64,000 nucleotides of DNA from Garcia nutans (GCA_947685225.1 CANTUV010000004.1:11129001-11193000), one strand, 5' to 3'. Positions 36,756-48,992 are shown, counted from the stretch's first letter. The notes: generated by a model not told the origin, from the letters alone. Numbers and translations: made by a program.

Positions 36756-38671
36756 CCTGTAGAAGATAAACCATATGTGATTTACAGTGATGCTTCACAT
36801 AATGGTTTAGGTTGTGTTTTGATGCAAGAGGGTAAAGTTATAGCTTATGCTTCTCGGTAGTTGAAGCCGCATGAGCTTAATTATGCAACGCATGATTTGG
36901 AGTTGGCAGCTATAGTGTTTGCTTTGAAGATCTGGCGACATTATTTGTATGGAGAGAAGTGTTTTATCTATACAGATCATAAGAGTTTGAAATACTTGGG
37001 TGTTCAGAGAGAGCTGAATCTTCGGCAAAGACGATGGTTGGAGCTGATCAAAGATTATGATTGTTTGATTGATTATCATCCTGGTAAGGCAAATGTTGTT
37101 GCGGATGCCTTGAGTCGGAAGTCTTTAGCAGGTTTGACTGTTTATTCGCTCTCGTTGCTTGTCGAGTTGAGAGCGTTGCATGCTAAATTTGAGCTTTGTG
37201 ATGATGGAGCCTTGTTAGCTCAGTTGTATTTGAGACCAGTGTTGTTGGATCAGATAAAGGAGGCTCAGTTGGCTGATGAGAAAATTCAGAAGATTGTTTC
37301 CGATTGCCAAAATGGAGAGAGTAGAGATTTTCATGTGAGAAGTGATGGTAGCCTTTGGTTCAAGAATAGATTGTGTGTTCCTAATGATGCTAATTTAAGA
37401 AAGATTATTTTAGAGGAAGCACATCAATTAGTTTTTGCTATGCACCCTGGGAGTACCAAGATGTATCAGGATTTGAAGCAACATTATTGTTGGTCAGGTA
37501 TGAAGAGGGACATAGCGGAGTTTGTATCCAAGTGTCTCACTTGTCAGAGGGTGAAAGCTGAGCATCAAGTTCCAACAGGGTTGCTTCAACCTTTATTAGT
37601 GCCTGAATGGAAATGGGAACGTGTGACAATGGATTTTGTGTTTGGTTTGCAGTTGACTCAAAAGAAGCATGATGCTATTTGGGTAATTGTTGATCGGTTG
37701 ACGAAGACAGCTCATTTTCTTCTAGTTAGAATGGACTATTCTCTGGAGAAGTTGGCTGAGCTGTATATTAGTGAGATAGTGAAGTTGCATGGAGTCCCAA
37801 TTTCTTTGGTGTCTAATCGAGATCCTCGGTTTACTTCAAGGTTTTGGAAGAGTTTACATGGTGCTTTGGGTTCTCGATTGCACTTTAGCACTTCTTTTCA
37901 TCCGCAGACAGATGGGCAGTCAGAGAGAGTGATATAGATTTTAGAGGACATGTTGAGAAGCTGTGCATTGATTTTTCTGGAAGTTGGGACAGATTTTTGC
38001 CACTTGTGGAATTTGCTTATAACAACAGTCATCAATTCAGTATTGGAATGGCACCATTTGAGGCTTTGTATGGTAGAAGATGCAGAACGCATCTGTGTTG
38101 GAATGAAGTTGGAGAAGGTAAGTTGGTTGGTCCCGATTTGATTAAAGAAACGGAAAAGAAAGTGAAGATAATTCGGGATCAGTTGAAAGCAGCTTCAGAT
38201 CGGCATAAATCTTATTCATATTTGAAGAGAAGAGATATAGAGTTTGATGTTGGAGATAAAGTATTTTTGAAAGTGTCTCCTTGGAAGATGATTTTGAGAT
38301 TTGGCCTCAAAGGGAAGCTAAGTCCTCGTTTTATTGGACCTTATGAAGTTTTAGAAAGAGTTGGACTAGTTGCTTATCGACTCACTTTGCCGCCTGAGTT
38401 GGATAGAATTCACAATGTCTTCCATGTTACTATGTTGTGGAGGTACAGATCAGACCCATCTCATATCTTGCCAGTTGAATTCATTGAGGTGAGTCCAGAT
38501 CTGACTTTTGAAGAAGAACCAATTGCTATTTTGGCACATGAAGTGAAAGAGTTGAGAAATAAGAAAGTGCCACTTGTAAAGGTTCTTTGGAAGAATCATG
38601 CAAAGGAAGAGGCAACTTGGGAGAGTGAACAAGCGATGCGAGATCAGTATCCTCAACTGTTTCAGACTTGA
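36756..38671 (+). pseudogene. Chromovirus pol fragment: RNase H, integrase, chromodomain
   Basis: Frame opens at 36756 with PVEDKPYVIYSDASHNGLGC (RNase H). It continues with LKPHELNYATHDLELAAIVF, the TDHKSLKYL motif, DYHPGKANVVADALSRK, and the integrase zinc finger (HPGSTKMYQDL, then CLTCQ). In the core, MDFVFGL and the QSERV glutamate are kept, but the middle catalytic site reads SNRDPRF where SDRDPRF is usual, so the second Asp is lost. TAG codons at 36858 and 37935 stand where Gln is usual. A one-base deletion near 37966 shifts the frame, after which LVEFAYNNSHQFSIGMAPFE and the GPYEVLERVG region follow. The chromodomain (EVKELRNKKVPLVKVLWKNH, then EEATWESE) ends at TGA 38669. The chromodomain targets integration to marked chromatin. 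Confidence 0.95.
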
Positions 38672-38704
38672 TATCAGGTAATTTTGAGGATAAAATTTCT
38701 TTTT

Positions 38705-38716
38705 AGAGGGGGAGAA
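38705..38716 (+). promoter_or_regulatory. Polypurine tract of E
   Basis: AGAGGGGGAGAA directly before the 3' LTR. Confidence 0.9.
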
Positions 38717-39540
38717 TTGTAATATCCCAAAGTATACCCTAAAAGTTTTGGAGTAATTATTGTTGTATTTGGATTTAAAGTATATGTTTTATAGAAAGAG
38801 AAAGGAAGTAAAGAGAGAGTGTATATGTTGTATATATAGTGATATATACAACATATACAAGTCAAAATGTGGAAGTCAAAAGATGATGATTTAATGATTT
38901 TAAATTAAATTAATTATAAGGAATTAATTTAATGGGAAATTAAGTAGTGGAAGAAGATATTTTAGAATATTTTAATATTAAAATACTTGGTGGATTTTTA
39001 AAGGAGGTTTAAGTGGTTAGTAAGTGTTTGACTTTGCTATTGTTCTTTCTTCTTCTTCTTTTCTTTTCTTTTGGCCGGCACTCCATAGCAAGAGAGCAAG
39101 AGAGAGATTTGATCTTCCAAACTCAAGATTGAAGGAAGTTTTCAAGTGATCAAGTTGGATATTTAAGAGATTCTTCATCCTTGGTAAGTTTTTCACTTGA
39201 TTCTTTGATTTTCTTTGAGTTTGTGAGTTGAGGTTGTGGTTGATATGTGTTTGTTTGATTGAAGTGTGTTTAAGAGTGTTTGGTTCAATTGATTTTGGAT
39301 TTTGGGGTTGGATTGAAGGAAAGAGTAAGTTTTTTGGAAGAGAAAGTGTTGTGGTTGTGTTTTGGATTTGTGGTGATGATTATGATTTGTGTTTGATGTA
39401 TGTTTTGTATTGTTTTGGTGTTTTTGCAAGTTATTATGGTTTTTGGGTGTGTTTAGTTAAGTTTGTTTGAAGTCGGAAATGGTGGAAGTAAGTGGTTAGT
39501 TAGATGTGTTGTTGTTGTTGCCGAAATCTGCATTTTTGGC

Positions 39541-39836
39541 CTGACACGCCCATTAGCACGGCCACGTCTTTAGGCGTGTCAATGGTTATGTGTTCTTGGA
39601 TGGGTGACACGAGCAGTGACACGCCCATGTCACTGAGCGTGTCATAGCTACTGTGATGTTGGTTGATTGACACGGCCATGAACACGCCCGTGTTGTTGGA
39701 CGTGTTGATGTTTCTGTGAGACAGAATGTATTACACGTTCAGTGACACGCCCGTGGTTCTGAGCGTGTCAAAGCTTCTGTGTTGTGAGTTTAGGGCACGG
39801 TCAGGGACACGCCCGTGTTGTTGAGCGTGTCATGTG
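39541..39836 (+). repeat. GACACGCCC...GCGTGTC palindrome array in LTR of E
   Basis: Five units spaced 50-75 bases: each starts GACACG(C/G)CC and ends G(A/G)GCGTGTC or GGACGTGT. CpG-rich against an AT-rich LTR. Element D has no such block at this position. Confidence 0.88.
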
Positions 39837-40514
39837 TAGAGTTTGCCCTAGTTGGTTCTTATTCATATTATCTCATGTGTATTATTCCTTTTGAATTAGG
39901 TTGTGAAGAGGTTGAGTTGCCCTAACCTAAGTATTGAGAATTCTTGGAAGAGGAAGTGTATAGGTTGGTGTGAGTTGCTCTTGAGGTAAGTACAAACTTA
40001 CATGGTTGCATGCATTTACATGATTTTGAAATTTAACACATTTGGTTGTAAATGTGTTAAGTAATTTACTATATTGTTAATACAATTTGATTAATGTTAT
40101 GATTGGTATAATGTGAAAGATATGATGATCATTCAAAATGTATGTGTAATGCAATTGGTTATGATGAATACTTTAATGATGAATTGCTTTAATGTGAATT
40201 GAGATATAATGAGATGTGATGCCATTATAGTTGGCTATAATGATTTGAATGAAATAAGTGGGGCATGTTTGCCTAGATGATGATGAATTTAAAATGTATG
40301 TCCAATGCAATTGGTTATGTATACTCTATTGATGAGATGTGAAGCCATTGTGGTTGGCTATAATGATGCAAATGAGATAATTGAGGCATGGTTGCCTAAA
40401 TGATGATGAGAAAATGAGAATGAAATTGATAATGAAATAATGAATGAATTGTGTGTCTAATATGTTATTCCATTTTCAGAGTTTTGTTGTTGGTGGCATG
40501 CCTAATAGTAATAA

Positions 40515-40742
40515 TCTCTTGAAGCTAGGTTGGATTTGATCCTTGAAGCCAAGTTGGGTTGAAGTTTTGCATGCTTTACTCCCCTTGAAGCTTGGTTGGG
40601 TCTAGTCCTTGAAGCCTAGTTGAGATGTTACAACCCTTGAAGCTAGGTTGGGTTTGGTTCTTGAAGCCAAGTTGGGTTGATACTTAGCATGCTTTGTTCC
40701 CCTTGAAGCTTGGTTGAGCCTAATCCTTGAAGCCTAGTTAGG
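40515..40742 (+). repeat. CTTGAAGC tandem block in LTR
   Basis: Same block as in D, including the flanking CATTTTCAGAG and AACTCTGAAAG words. Confidence 0.85.
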
Positions 40743-41385
40743 ATAATGATAATGATAAATGTGATAATTGAACCAAAACATTAACTCTGAAAGTTGAATG
40801 GCATATTAGTGTCTTTTGGGCCCATGCTTGTCTTTGTTTAAATGTTATTCATGAATGGTGAAACAAATAAATAATGAGATTAAATGTAAGACTTTGAAAT
40901 ATGATATTTGTATGTATTGTTTATAATATTTGAAATGTATGACATTGGCATTGCATTCAAGCACTTTGTTATTGTGGTTTGTACCACTAAGCCGTTGGCT
41001 TAGCACGATTGAGGTTCATCGCGTAGGTGACAAGGTAGAGACAGAGAGTTCATCTAGACCGAGTCAAGTCTAGATTTTAAAGTGTTGATTGTGAGATTAA
41101 AGATCAAAGACTGACTGCCAAACATGTATAAACTTTATGTTTTGTAAAACATTGATTTTGATGTTTATGTATTTGTAAATACTTCTACATTTTCCGCTGC
41201 GTATTGAACGAAAGTTTTATTTATTGTGTTTTATGATATAACTTAAATGTTTTAAGTTTGCTCATATTATTGTATAAAGGAATGAATGGTTTGTTTAATA
41301 AACCGTAGCATTCCTATATTCAGTATACGTATATTACTGATATGGTGGTATGTAGTGTCCATATACGGGGTATAGAGGTGTTACA

Positions 41386-42003
41386 TCATGTCTTTGATGA
41401 ATGATTTATTTATGATTTGCTTTGGTTTCAAAACATTGTGAGAGGTATGTTTCCATTTTTTGGGTACCTCATATTGTGAGCATCATGTAATTTAATTTAT
41501 TTTAAAATTTTTGGATCAATGTAAAGGACACATTTCCACCTTTCGGTGGGTGTCCTATCTAGTTTTAGATATTAGACGATGTAAGGACATATTTTCATCC
41601 TCGAATGGGTGTCCATTTATTTGTTTTGTCAATATATTGCTTTGACTTTAATATAATGATGCTTTATTTTAATTATCACATGTAGTATGGATAATATTGT
41701 TATATTTAAGAATTTTATAATATTAAGACCTGCAAAGGAGGCCGGTTCCAATGACCCGGGCGTTGTAGGGATGCTGGGCCATTTCTCACCTTCTCCACAC
41801 GTACCCAACTTTTTGAACCCATTAGGGGGTTGGGGATTCCTTAGGAATTGAGTCATCCAGTCCTTTCTTTTTCCTTGTCCGTTCGAGTGGTCACTCCATT
41901 TTCTCCTGTCTTAGGCCCATTTTCTCTAAGGCCCCATGCCTAAACAGTGCCGAAGTCACAAGAACCATTCCACCGGGAGTGGGGGCAAAATTCCTCGCTC
42001 ACA
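41386..42003 (+). repeat. 5' LTR fragment of F
   Basis: Matches 50130-50745, ending CGCTCACA at 42003. The first 1.5 kb of the LTR is missing. Confidence 0.88.
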
Positions 42004-42004
42004 G

Positions 42005-42022
42005 TGGCGACTCCACTGGGGA
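42005..42022 (+). promoter_or_regulatory. Primer binding site of F, tRNA-Arg
   Basis: TGGCGACTCCACTGGGGA, perfect 18-base complement to the 3' end that I recall for plant tRNA-Arg (including CCA). Confidence 0.9.
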
Positions 42023-42939
42023 TAAGAGAAGTTGATCCCGTTGGTCTTTATATTATTCTATTCTTTTTTATCATGTTATTATCCATTGCATCATATTATA
42101 TTGCATCGTGTGAGTGAGTTAGGACGTCGTGTTACCCGTGTTGTATTATGTAAGGGATACCATACTTTCACTCAAGGTATGGAGATCGAGCATGGCATAA
42201 CCACTAATAGCCTTGTACCTTTTGGTATATACTTGCTATGGGAACCTAAGCCTTTTAACCCAAAGACTAAAGCTCATGTAATTGGCCTAATTACTTTCCT
42301 TAGGTTTTTACCCCAAATGCTTGTTGTTTGACTATGGTTAATTTATCTTGGCTTAAATCATGGCTTATTTAGTTTGTTCTTTTTCTAATATGGCCTAATT
42401 ACATTGTGAGCTCAAATAATGTTTTCCTCTAAATTGAAAAGACCAAAGCTATTTTCAAAACATTTTAAGATGGCCTTTGGACATAAAACTTTTCTAAAAA
42501 TAAATCAAAAATTCTTTTCTCATGACTCAAATGCAAAGTCAAAAATCCATTTTTCTAAAAATCTTTTTTACAATGGGTTTTTCAAACAAAACTATTTTTG
42601 CATTTAATCCAACCTTTTCTTACAAAGAGCTTGCAAATTATTTAGGTCATTTACGAAATACCAAAAATCAATTGTGAGCCTAGTTTATACTAAGAATTAA
42701 CCATGGGCTTATTTTTGCCATGAATCATTAGTTACTTTTTCGAGTGAGAAATCTATTTAAAATAAACCTCTTAATTTAGTTTTAATCCAATATAGCATAA
42801 AAGCTACTATAGTCGGTTGAATGGATTAAAACCTAATTAATGGAAATTATCATGAACTAATTTCCATTTTTGAAAATATAACTAATGGTTGAACCATTCG
42901 GAGGAACTTTTCAAAAACAAAATATCCCATGTTGGTATT
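42023..42939 (+). other. Leader of F, left part
   Basis: Colinear with 50765-51676. Continues after the insertion at 44689-44928. No gene. Confidence 0.75.
42935..42939. other. Target site duplication, left copy (GTATT)
   Basis: Exact match to 44689-44693. The uninterrupted paralogue at 51677 reads TTGGTATTTTGTTAACC. Confidence 0.92.
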
Positions 42940-44688
42940 TGATGCGTCGCGCCTAGTGCTATAGCAATACCGCAAGTGCACGGGTAGCCCAAGTAATATA
43001 GTAATGAGTGAGTTATCGTTCCACTGGGGACAAGGCCAAGTACTAGTGCAAACCTTAACCGTTGTTTAGCAAATTAATAGTTGTGTGATGCTTTGTAATT
43101 AAAAACAACTAATTTAACAACTGAAAGTAAAGGGAAATTAAATGTTGTGCAAAAAGAATGTATAATGATAATACTATCCAGATATTGAATCCCCCTAGCC
43201 TCAATGATATTTATGAACAATCAATTTAGTTAAATCATTCAATAGAGTTGAGTTGGCATTCCTCTAACTTAGACTAAAACCTCTCTCGAGTGAATTAATA
43301 CCTAATCACTAAGTAGAGTGCCAGAATCTCTTCTCAAAACACAATTAAATAGATCTTGCATTAAGAACAACAAACTATAAACCAAAGGTTCTTGTAAGTC
43401 TATCTCTAGCACTCCAATCAATCCTCAACCCTTATGAATATTCAATTCATATCAAGCTTTCTCAAGTCAATAATATGAAAATGGTAACCAATCAATAAGC
43501 ATGCTATTATTAATTGGAAATAAATCATTAAGCATCATAAGAATAAAACAACTCAATCAAATGATTCAACTAAATATAATTATTCAATCCATACAAATAA
43601 GCTAGGGTTCATCAATATCTAGATAGAGAAGGAATTAGTTCATGTTCAAAACCAGAAAAACAGAACAAGAGAAATGAGTAAAAGAAACCAAACAATCCAT
43701 GGCGAATAATTTGTATTTCTTCAATTCAATCCTTGATTCTTGGTTTAGATCTTGTATAGAATGTATCTCCTTCTTCAAACTCAGCTCAAGACTCTCCTCC
43801 TTACTCCATCAGTTGGCTCCTTCTCCCTTGTTTCAGTCTCCACGTCCAAGCTCCCCAAAAACTTCCAAGAACTTCTCCTTTTAACTCTCTTCAAAGCTCT
43901 CAGCCGATACCTTCCAGCTCATAACCCATACCTTCCAACTCACACCACTCTCCCTTGTTTCCCACATTTCCTTTGTTTTATCTTTCTTTTCCTCAAATTA
44001 GGTAAGCTTTTCTTTTGTTTAATATTACTTTTGACAAAAGCTGGTCTTTGTTCCCCCACTTGTCTACAAAAGAAATTCAATTATTGAAAGTTGCCCTAGG
44101 TGACACGGCCAAGCTTGCTGGCCGTGTCTCTCACTTTGTTAGGACACGGCCAAGCTTGCTGGCCGTGTCTCCTTCAGCCCTTTCTTTCCTTGTTTTCTTC
44201 TAGGTGACACGGCCAAGCTCCTGGCAGTGTCATGTGACACGGCCAGTGGCTTGGTCGTGTCATGTGGGTGTGTCACCTTTTGCTTCTAGCTTCGTCAAAT
44301 TGCTTTCTTTGTTTCCAAGGGTGACACGGCCACTGGCTTGGGCGTGTCACCTAGGTGTGTCAGCTACTGCCTTCATTTCTTTCCTTTCTTGCTTGGTTCT
44401 TTGATTTTTGCTTTTTGGGTGAGACACGGCCAGTGACTTGGGCGTGTCACTTGGTCGTGTCAGCTACTGCCTTGAAGTTTCTTTGAGGGACATGGCCAAG
44501 CTTGCTTTGGCTTGGCCATGTCTTGTTTGCTTCATGCTTTTTCTTCATTATTTTGATCATCCAAGGGAGTTTTTGCACTTTGACCTAAAACAAACACTTA
44601 AAACAAACTTTAAACCAAAATCAAATGAAACATTAACTAAAAACACATAGAAATCATACTAAAAATAAGTATAAAAATGCGCTTATCA
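42940..44688. mobile_element. Solo LTR with palindrome array, family unresolved
   Basis: 1749 bp, TGATGCGTCGCGCC to GCGCTTATCA, with 5-bp duplication GTATT. TGAT/ATCA termini and ACCGCAAGTGCACGGGT near the left end fit a Ty3/gypsy LTR. No primer site or coding part. It carries the GACACGGCC array at 44101-44522. Left-to-right orientation is not determined by the termini. Confidence 0.88.
44101..44522. repeat. GACACGGCCAAGCTTGCTGG palindrome array
   Basis: Seven or eight units. The first two are 27-bp palindromes, GACACGGCC, AAGCTTGCT, GGCCGTGTC, only about 25 bases apart; later ones vary, such as GACACGGCCAGTGGCTTGG followed by CGTGTC. Confidence 0.92.
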
Positions 44689-44693
44689 GTATT
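44689..44693. other. Target site duplication, right copy (GTATT)
   Basis: Partner of 42935-42939. Confidence 0.92.
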
Positions 44694-44928
44694 TTGTTAA
44701 CCACGTACCAAGGAAAAAAGACTCGCCATTCATGTGTAGAAGTTATAAGATTGGAAGGAATGTCCTATTTATCCTTGTTTGTTTATTGTTTGTATATACA
44801 TGCATATATGCATCATATGACATATCATTAATCCTTTCTGGCTCACAGACCTAGAATACGATAATTCAAGAGCATACAACGACACCACCTACAACATTGA
44901 TTTTTGATTCAAGTGCTCCATTGGAAGG

Positions 44929-45644
44929 ATGGATCCAAACCAGATAAGGGACATAGTTGATGATGTTGTCAAAGCTAGGATGGCTGAGCTACGAGATCAA
45001 TTAGTTGAAATTATGAAGACCCAGTTGATTAAAATTCTTGAGCTCATCAACAATGCTAATGAGGCATCTCCCATCAACATAAGAAAGAAGGGAAAGGCAA
45101 CATCAACGGGGAACATGTTCACTAATAGAGATTGAATGAAAAATGAGGGATCAATCCCTATCCTATGAGACTAGCCGAACCATGTGCTGTCTAAGTGGAG
45201 CAATAAGGACAGCTATCACCCTAGTGGGCAAAGTCAAAGGGAAAGAGAGAAGAACCATTTTTTTGCAAAACGGAATTATCAGCCTAGTAATCAAAATACA
45301 CAAAAGGAAGCTGATGTTAATGCCACCGGTCAAGGATGAATGAGGCAGTTTTTAAAATTGGGGAAGGCGCTATCTTGGATTCTCAATAAGCAACAAAAGA
45401 AGGGATTATTACAACCCTTGACTCGTCATCCTTTGTCTAATCCTCTTCCACCTAACTTTGATATTAAGGCATTTTGCCAATTCCATCAAAGGTTTGGACA
45501 CAAAATGGACAACTGTATGAAGTTGAGGCATGAGATCCAGATTTTAATTTATAGTGTGGAAAGCTGCCTGAGCCTGATAAGCCCAACACTAAGAATAATC
45601 CTCTGCCTAAATTTGGAAGGGCGCCACTACTTACAGCCTTCATG
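44929..45644 (+). pseudogene. gag of F, internally deleted
   Basis: ATG at 44929 (MDPNQIRDIVDDVVKARMAE) starts a diverged N-terminus, 68 codons to a stop at 45133. The gag core is missing: the next homology, GKVKGKERRTIF (from EWEREKNHF-type sequence), belongs to the C-terminal third. From 45340 the frame reads MRQFLKLGKALSWILNKQQK, PHPLSNPLPPNFD-like text and the knuckle CQFHQRFGHKMDNC. It then shifts out of frame. About 750 bases of gag are lost relative to G. Confidence 0.82.
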
Positions 45645-48267
45645 AAGAGTTTTATCTTGTCATCTTGTGATGATATGGATAGAGAAGCTGCTAAAGATGA
45701 TGTGCATGGACTAACTGTGGATGATGAAGCAATGATCCTTGATGATGAAAAAAATCTTTGCCTTAATATGTCTAAATAAATGGAGTATCTTCAACTCCAA
45801 CTCAACGAACTTCCCTTAGCTTGAGTGTTGCTCTATTTAATATTTAATTAGAACAATTATGTTTTTTTAAAATTAAGATTGTTTGAATAAATTATTTTCA
45901 TCAATTTTTTCATGGTTTTTATTCATTTTGTTGCACAACCAATGAAGAATCTAGCTTGATAATTCATGAATTAATATATTTATGCATCATGACTTGAATG
46001 ACTTTATTAGGTGAGGAAATTTTTCTACAGCATTGAGTTGTGTATGCTAACTTACAGAGGGCTCCTACATAATGACTTTTGTCTAGGTCCTAGTCAGTCT
46101 TAGAACATGCTTTGACAAACATTCGAGGTGAAATTGAACTCTAGTTATTTAAGGGAGAGATGATCTAGGCATTGTTTGGTTAGCCAACAACTAGTATCCA
46201 CCCAATTAAATATCAATCCCTAGTTGTCCCTTTGAGCCTTCATAAAATTTTAGCTTTCTTTTCATTGGCTTACAAACCCCGATAACCTACCCTGAGCTGT
46301 TATGATACTTTTAATAAGTCTTATGATTACTAAGGCGAAGAGGCAAGAAAGTCAAAGAATGGAATGCATAGCCAAAACTGCAAGGATAGTTGATGTTTTC
46401 AAGACCATAAGGGTAGTGGAAGTTCACCTAATATCTCCAATCTATCAAGATAACATCAGAGTAAGAAATGATTTATCCCTATTAAAGAAGATTTATGTCA
46501 CTCCACTCATCCATTATTAGAAACCCAAGTTGGTACAAACAAGGCAAATCTTTTAGAGCTAGAACCAAAAAAAACAAAAAAAAAGAAGAAAACAAAAAAA
46601 AACAAAAAAAAAAGAAAACAAAAAAAAAGAAAAAAGAAAAAAAAAGAAAAAGAAAAAGAAAATAAATCCCAAAATGGTTCAAAAAGCCAACCAAGTTCTA
46701 TTTTACCTAAAGCAGCAAAAGACTTCCATAAGGACAATTTGACTTGAATTAGTCCAACCCAACCAAAGATTTAATCAAAATCGAAGAAAAATGAGAAAGG
46801 TCATTCAGTTCCTAAAAGTCTTGTACTTGACAGTCCTACAGGAAAGAATGACAAAATGATAAAATGCTCAAAGAAAGGAGTAAGAAAAGAAAGAGAAAGA
46901 AAAGGAAAAAGGAAAAAGAAATGAATATGGGTACCAATCTTTTTGCAAAGGCAAAGATTATCCAAATCAAGATCCAGATTAATGCCAAGAAGATGGAAGA
47001 ACATTCAAAGCTCTATCTTTTCATGCTCCCAACCACCTAAAGTTCAAACAAGAAATTTGTAGTGTGAAGGTTTATCCAAAAGTGTTACAATGACTCCAAC
47101 TTACAAATGGCTTTCATTTAACCTGTGTCCCTTATAGACCCCATTTCAAGCCTATCAAAGACATATTGATCTCTCTTGGCAGGTAGAGTATATTAGTGGA
47201 GATAGTTTAGATAAGCATGAATATGAGATAGACAATACTCAAACTCAATGAGACCTCTGGCCACGTAATGTGTATGTGCCTATCTGAAGTGCAACAGTTC
47301 TTGCTCAAATAGAAGTGATTCCCGAGTTTAGTACAGTAACTAGGGTTGTCTGTTATAGATATGTTAATTTGGAAAATTGAGTCCTGAGGTACAATGACAC
47401 TGATTTTAAAAAGCAAAAATGATTTTAAGGTTTTAAAAAAATGTTTTTGTCATACAAAGCCTTCAAGTTAAGAGAAGTTTGTCGAACTGTCAAACCTCAA
47501 AGGACACATTAAGCAAAGTAAATGATTATTGCAAGGTCAGGAAGAAGCTACCAATTGATGTGTTGAATCATAGTTTGAAATGGATGTATCTTTGACTCTG
47601 CTACTCGGGGTCTCAACCACTCATGTCCTCAACATCTTTAAGATAAAAACCATAAAAGAGAAGCCTTCTGTAAGACCTGAACGAGCATCTAGAAGGAGTC
47701 AATGAGAACACTTCAGCTTATCACCTCAGTCTGTCAGTCAACGGAAGCACTGTAAGTGTTTTTCATGCATATCATGCATACATGACATATCACATTGCAT
47801 TTTATTGTATTATCTATTCTTTGTCAAAGTGAACAATAAACACTCTATAAAGCAAAGATGAAGTGGGTATAGAATCAGGGGGCATGGAAAGCCTATTGCG
47901 TGAGAAATCTCTAGTAATTTTGCAAAAGAAAGAAGAAATGCATGCTTGTTTGAAGAACTAGATAATCTACAAACATCAACCAAAGCCGCATAGAAAAAAT
48001 CATGGGTTTGAGCCTACACAGGGGGAAAAGTTTCTCCTTTCAATTTTTTGAGTTTATACATGTACAAAACATTTTGAGACTCACTTCCAATATTTTGACA
48101 CACAGGGGGCAAGGAGAAGATATGAATTGGACAGGTAAAAAGTAACTGATTTTTTTTACAATTGGAAGAATAAAAAAGAATGGAACATTAGAACTATCAA
48201 AAGAATGAAGATGCAAAAGATAAAAGATCAGTCTAGCTAGAAGAGTTGAAGCTAATATAGGACAAAA
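45645..48267 (+). other. Unclassified internal region of F
   Basis: Colinear with 53326-55730 in G and 25815-27854 in B1. It contains the purine tract at 46564-46670 and a second A/G-rich stretch at 46840-46930. Frames are short and I recognise no domain. Confidence 0.6.
46564..46670 (+). repeat. Purine-rich tract of F
   Basis: Runs of A broken by single G and C, for example AAAAAAGAAAAAGAAAAAG. It encodes Lys-rich text in G but is out of frame here. Confidence 0.75.
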
Positions 48268-48510
48268 GTTCAAAAGGATGAAGATCCAGCTTAAAGGGTG
48301 AAGATCCAATTTCAAGAGTGAAGACACGATTTTCAAGGATGAAGATTCGTTTTCAAGGGTGAAGACCCTATAGCATGGATGAAGATCCACTTTCAAGGGT
48401 GAAAACCCAATCTCCAAGGATGAAGATCCATTTTCAAGGGTGAAGACCCAATGCCAAGGATGAAGATCCAAGGTCTAAGGATGAAGATCCATTTTGAGGG
48501 TGAAGACCCA
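48268..48510 (+). repeat. Minisatellite in 3' region of F
   Basis: Units of GGATGAAGATCCA and AAGGGTGAAGACCC type, six or seven degenerate copies. Only a trace of the second minisatellite remains (GTCTCGGGTCCAA at 48561). Confidence 0.8.
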
Positions 48511-48992
48511 CAATCCATTAAAAAATGGAACAACCAGAATTCTCAACAGATAAAAGGTCAGTCTCGGGTCCAAAACCCTGTAGACCCTTAATTTTTGACC
48601 CGATCCGGTCCAATATATTTTAATTAGTCCAAAATAATTTTTGTCATCTTAATTAAATAATATTTGGATTAGTGTCTAATTTTTATTAATAAAAAATGAA
48701 TAATAATAATAATAAACAAAAAATGAATAATAAAAAATAAAAAAACAAAAAAAGGGGGTCGACTGCGCGAAATGGCCCAAGCCATTTTGCCCATAGGCCC
48801 ATTTCGCTCGCAGCTGCCACAGCTTTTTCTCCAGCTAAATTTTTCTTGCGGCAATTTTTCCGCAGCAGTTTTTTTTGGCCAGCGAAATTTTTCAACACAA
48901 ATTTTCCAAAACCTATTACAATTAGGTTTCAGATTCCTTTTCTTATTCAATATTGTATGCCATTAGTAACTAGGATTAATAATAGAATTCTT

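Larger units (their letters stand above)
36756..41385 (+). mobile_element. Element E: 3' half of a Tekay-like chromovirus
   Basis: Pol from RNase H to chromodomain, a polypurine tract and an intact 3' LTR. The 5' LTR, gag, protease and RT are absent; the left end abuts the LTR of H with no target duplication, so a deletion fused two elements. Confidence 0.93.
38718..41385 (+). repeat. 3' LTR of E
   Basis: 2668 bp, TGTAATATCCCAAAGTATAC to GGTGTTACA. Contains a candidate 5' splice site GGTAAGT at 39183, the palindrome array 39541-39836, GAGGTAAGTACAAAC at 39984 and the CTTGAAGC block. Confidence 0.95.

Noticed and set aside
46482..46737. Phe-rich minus-strand frames that look like membrane proteins
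   Set aside because: They are the complement of the purine tract; hydrophobic runs come from poly-T.
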